Notes under the pieces: generated by a model
The model's database searches: none
What the model saw: only the letters and a program-made list of their open reading frames with translations
Told to the model about the DNA's origin: nothing
Translations under genes and position numbers: made by a program
In this document: positions 62,937-64,000 of the stretch, piece after piece
Numbering within the stretch: position 1 is the first letter of the stretch
Layout of the letters: each line of letters opens with the position of its first letter
Source of the DNA: Bacillus luti
Lineage (GTDB): Bacteria > Bacillota > Bacilli > Bacillales > Bacillaceae_G
DNA length: 64,000 nucleotides
Direction: 5' to 3'
Assembly: GCF_001884105.1 (NCBI RefSeq)
Contig: NZ_MACI01000078.1
Coordinates: 62,001-126,000 of the forward strand

Positions 62937-63623
62937 ATGAATCATATTGGACAAATAACGATAGAGCTTTTAGTTGGCTTTTTTGTGCTGTTAATTGCTA
63001 CGAAAATATTAGGGAAAACACAAATATCTCAGCTAACACCCTTTGATTTTATTTCTGCTATCGTCCTAGGTGAGCTCGTTGGAAATTCAATATATGACCC
63101 TAAAATTAAAGTGTGGTCTATTTTATATTCAGTATTTGTATGGGTAATTTTAATTTATACAATAGAAGTGATAACGCAAAAAATAAGAGGAACAAGAAGG
63201 TTTTTTGAAGGGTATCCTTCAATTATTATTCGTAACGGAAAGATTGATCGTGACCAATTAAGTGTAAATCATTTGGACATTAACCAATTACAACAAATGC
63301 TTAGGCAACAAAAAGACATATTTTCAATCCGAGAAGTTGAATATATGATTTTGGAACCTAATGGGAATATAAGCGTTCTGAAAAAGAGCAAATACGAATC
63401 TCCCACTATAAATGATTTAAGTTTAAAACATAAGCCTGTATACTTACCCATTTCATTAATTAGTGATGGGATAGTAGTTAAGGATAATTTGAGGGAAGCA
63501 GGTTTTGATGAAGGATGGCTATATAAACAAATAAAGCAAAAAGGGATTACTAAATTTGAAGACGTATTATATGCGGAATGGAAAACAGATGATGGTTTCT
63601 TTTGTCAGGAAATGAATCGTTAG
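62937..63623 (+). CDS. DUF421 membrane protein (YetF/YdfS-like)
   Basis: 228 residues. Three N-terminal helices (to about residue 85) followed by a soluble DUF421 domain (RNGKIDRDQLSVNHLDINQLQQMLRQQ, VEYMILEPNGNISVLKK). B. subtilis has several DUF421 members (YetF, YdfS, YkjA). No enzyme motif; function unknown. AGAAAGGTGAGC precedes the ATG. Confidence 0.9.
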   Translation: MNHIGQITIELLVGFFVLLIATKILGKTQISQLTPFDFISAIVLGELVGNSIYDPKIKVWSILYSVFVWVILIYTIEVITQKIRGTRRFFEGYPSIIIRNGKIDRDQLSVNHLDINQLQQMLRQQKDIFSIREVEYMILEPNGNISVLKKSKYESPTINDLSLKHKPVYLPISLISDGIVVKDNLREAGFDEGWLYKQIKQKGITKFEDVLYAEWKTDDGFFCQEMNR

Positions 63624-63733
63624 AACATAATCAGAGTATGTAATTTTCATTTCTAAGTTATCTTTTACATATCAAAGAACGTAATCATTGTATACAATAG
63701 AACTAGATTAACAATTTGTATGGAGTGATAAAG

Positions 63734-64000
63734 ATGGAAGCTTTTATTAGAAGTGATCAATATAATTTTATAAAATCACAAGCGTATATTTTAGCAAATG
63801 GACATGCAACGGCAAATGATAGAGGAGTAATTCAAGCGTTAAAATCACTTGCGATTGAAAAGATAATACATGTATTTGAGAATTTAACGGATGAACAGAC
63901 AGAGTTAATTGATACGGTATTAACAGTTCAAAATAGAGAAGATGCAGAATCGTTCTTAATGAAAATAAATCCGTATGTCATTCCGTTTCAGGAAGTTACA
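63734..64000 (+). CDS. Hypothetical protein, 3' end outside window
   Basis: Frame starting MEAFIRSDQYNFIKSQAYIL, open to the end of the window (89 residues visible). TGGAGTGATAAAG precedes the ATG. The visible part is helical and soluble with no signal peptide; not recognised. Confidence 0.8.
   Translation, partial: MEAFIRSDQYNFIKSQAYILANGHATANDRGVIQALKSLAIEKIIHVFENLTDEQTELIDTVLTVQNREDAESFLMKINPYVIPFQEVT

Noticed and set aside
1-64000. CRISPR array, prophage or integrase-bearing island
   Set aside because: No regularly spaced repeats, cas, integrase, terminase or capsid genes were found; the window is mainly ordinary chromosome.

Overview
The window looks like a chromosomal segment of a Bacillus cereus-group bacterium. 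The DNA is AT-rich, with Gram-positive AGGAGG-type ribosome binding sites, many TTG starts and dense intrinsic terminators. T-box leaders, a lysine riboswitch, an S-layer homology (SLH) protein and homologues of B. subtilis genes (yndGHJ, glnKL, hflX, lysC, asnA) all fit this. No rRNA, tRNA, CRISPR array, prophage or intact insertion sequence was seen. All family assignments come from reading the translations; no database was searched.

Layout. 1-5.7 kb: the 3' part of D-serine dehydratase, a DUF445 membrane protein, then a reverse-strand ECF sigma / anti-sigma / two-membrane-protein operon whose sigma gene seems to start at ATT. 5.9-11 kb: a NarL-type response regulator and DesK-like kinase beside an ABC-2 exporter. 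11-14 kb: a cardiolipin-synthase-like phospholipase D and two Imm11-like orphan immunity paralogues. 14-15 kb: a second UMP kinase gene behind a leader ORF and terminator hairpin. 15.1-22 kb: an aspartate-use cluster (dicarboxylate/glutamate symporter, aspartase, malic enzyme, GlnK/GlnL-type two-component system) with a direct-repeat operator and a cre site. 22-30 kb: two giant secreted proteins, one with choice-of-anchor-L and Ig-like domains, one with SLH domains.

30-45 kb: SNF2 helicase, two tiny genes, asnA under an Asn T-box, a VOC protein, lysC under a lysine riboswitch, yndGHJ, a Nudix hydrolase, an MFS carrier, a small secreted protein, a decayed cstA tail and a PPK2 kinase. 45-54 kb: a PadR repressor with a 51-bp palindrome at its promoter, its MFS drug pump, an LRR protein, another MFS carrier, a FabH paralogue with a palindromic operator, a TIMP-like protein, and hflX behind a leader peptide and two terminators. 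54-64 kb: an Fsr-like efflux protein, cysteine synthase, GNAT, nucleotidyltransferase, a lipid flippase, a sodium-dependent amino-acid symporter behind a Phe-type T-box with a triplicated expression platform, a polysaccharide deacetylase, a CD3324-like regulator behind a structured leader, a DUF421 protein and a partial gene.

The main theme is RNA-based control. At least six leaders appear to sense amino acids, nucleotides or translation status: asnA, lysC, the symporter, the pyrH paralogue, hflX and the CD3324-like gene. The pyrH-paralogue attenuator, the hflX leader with two terminators and the three-module T-box are the most promising for follow-up.
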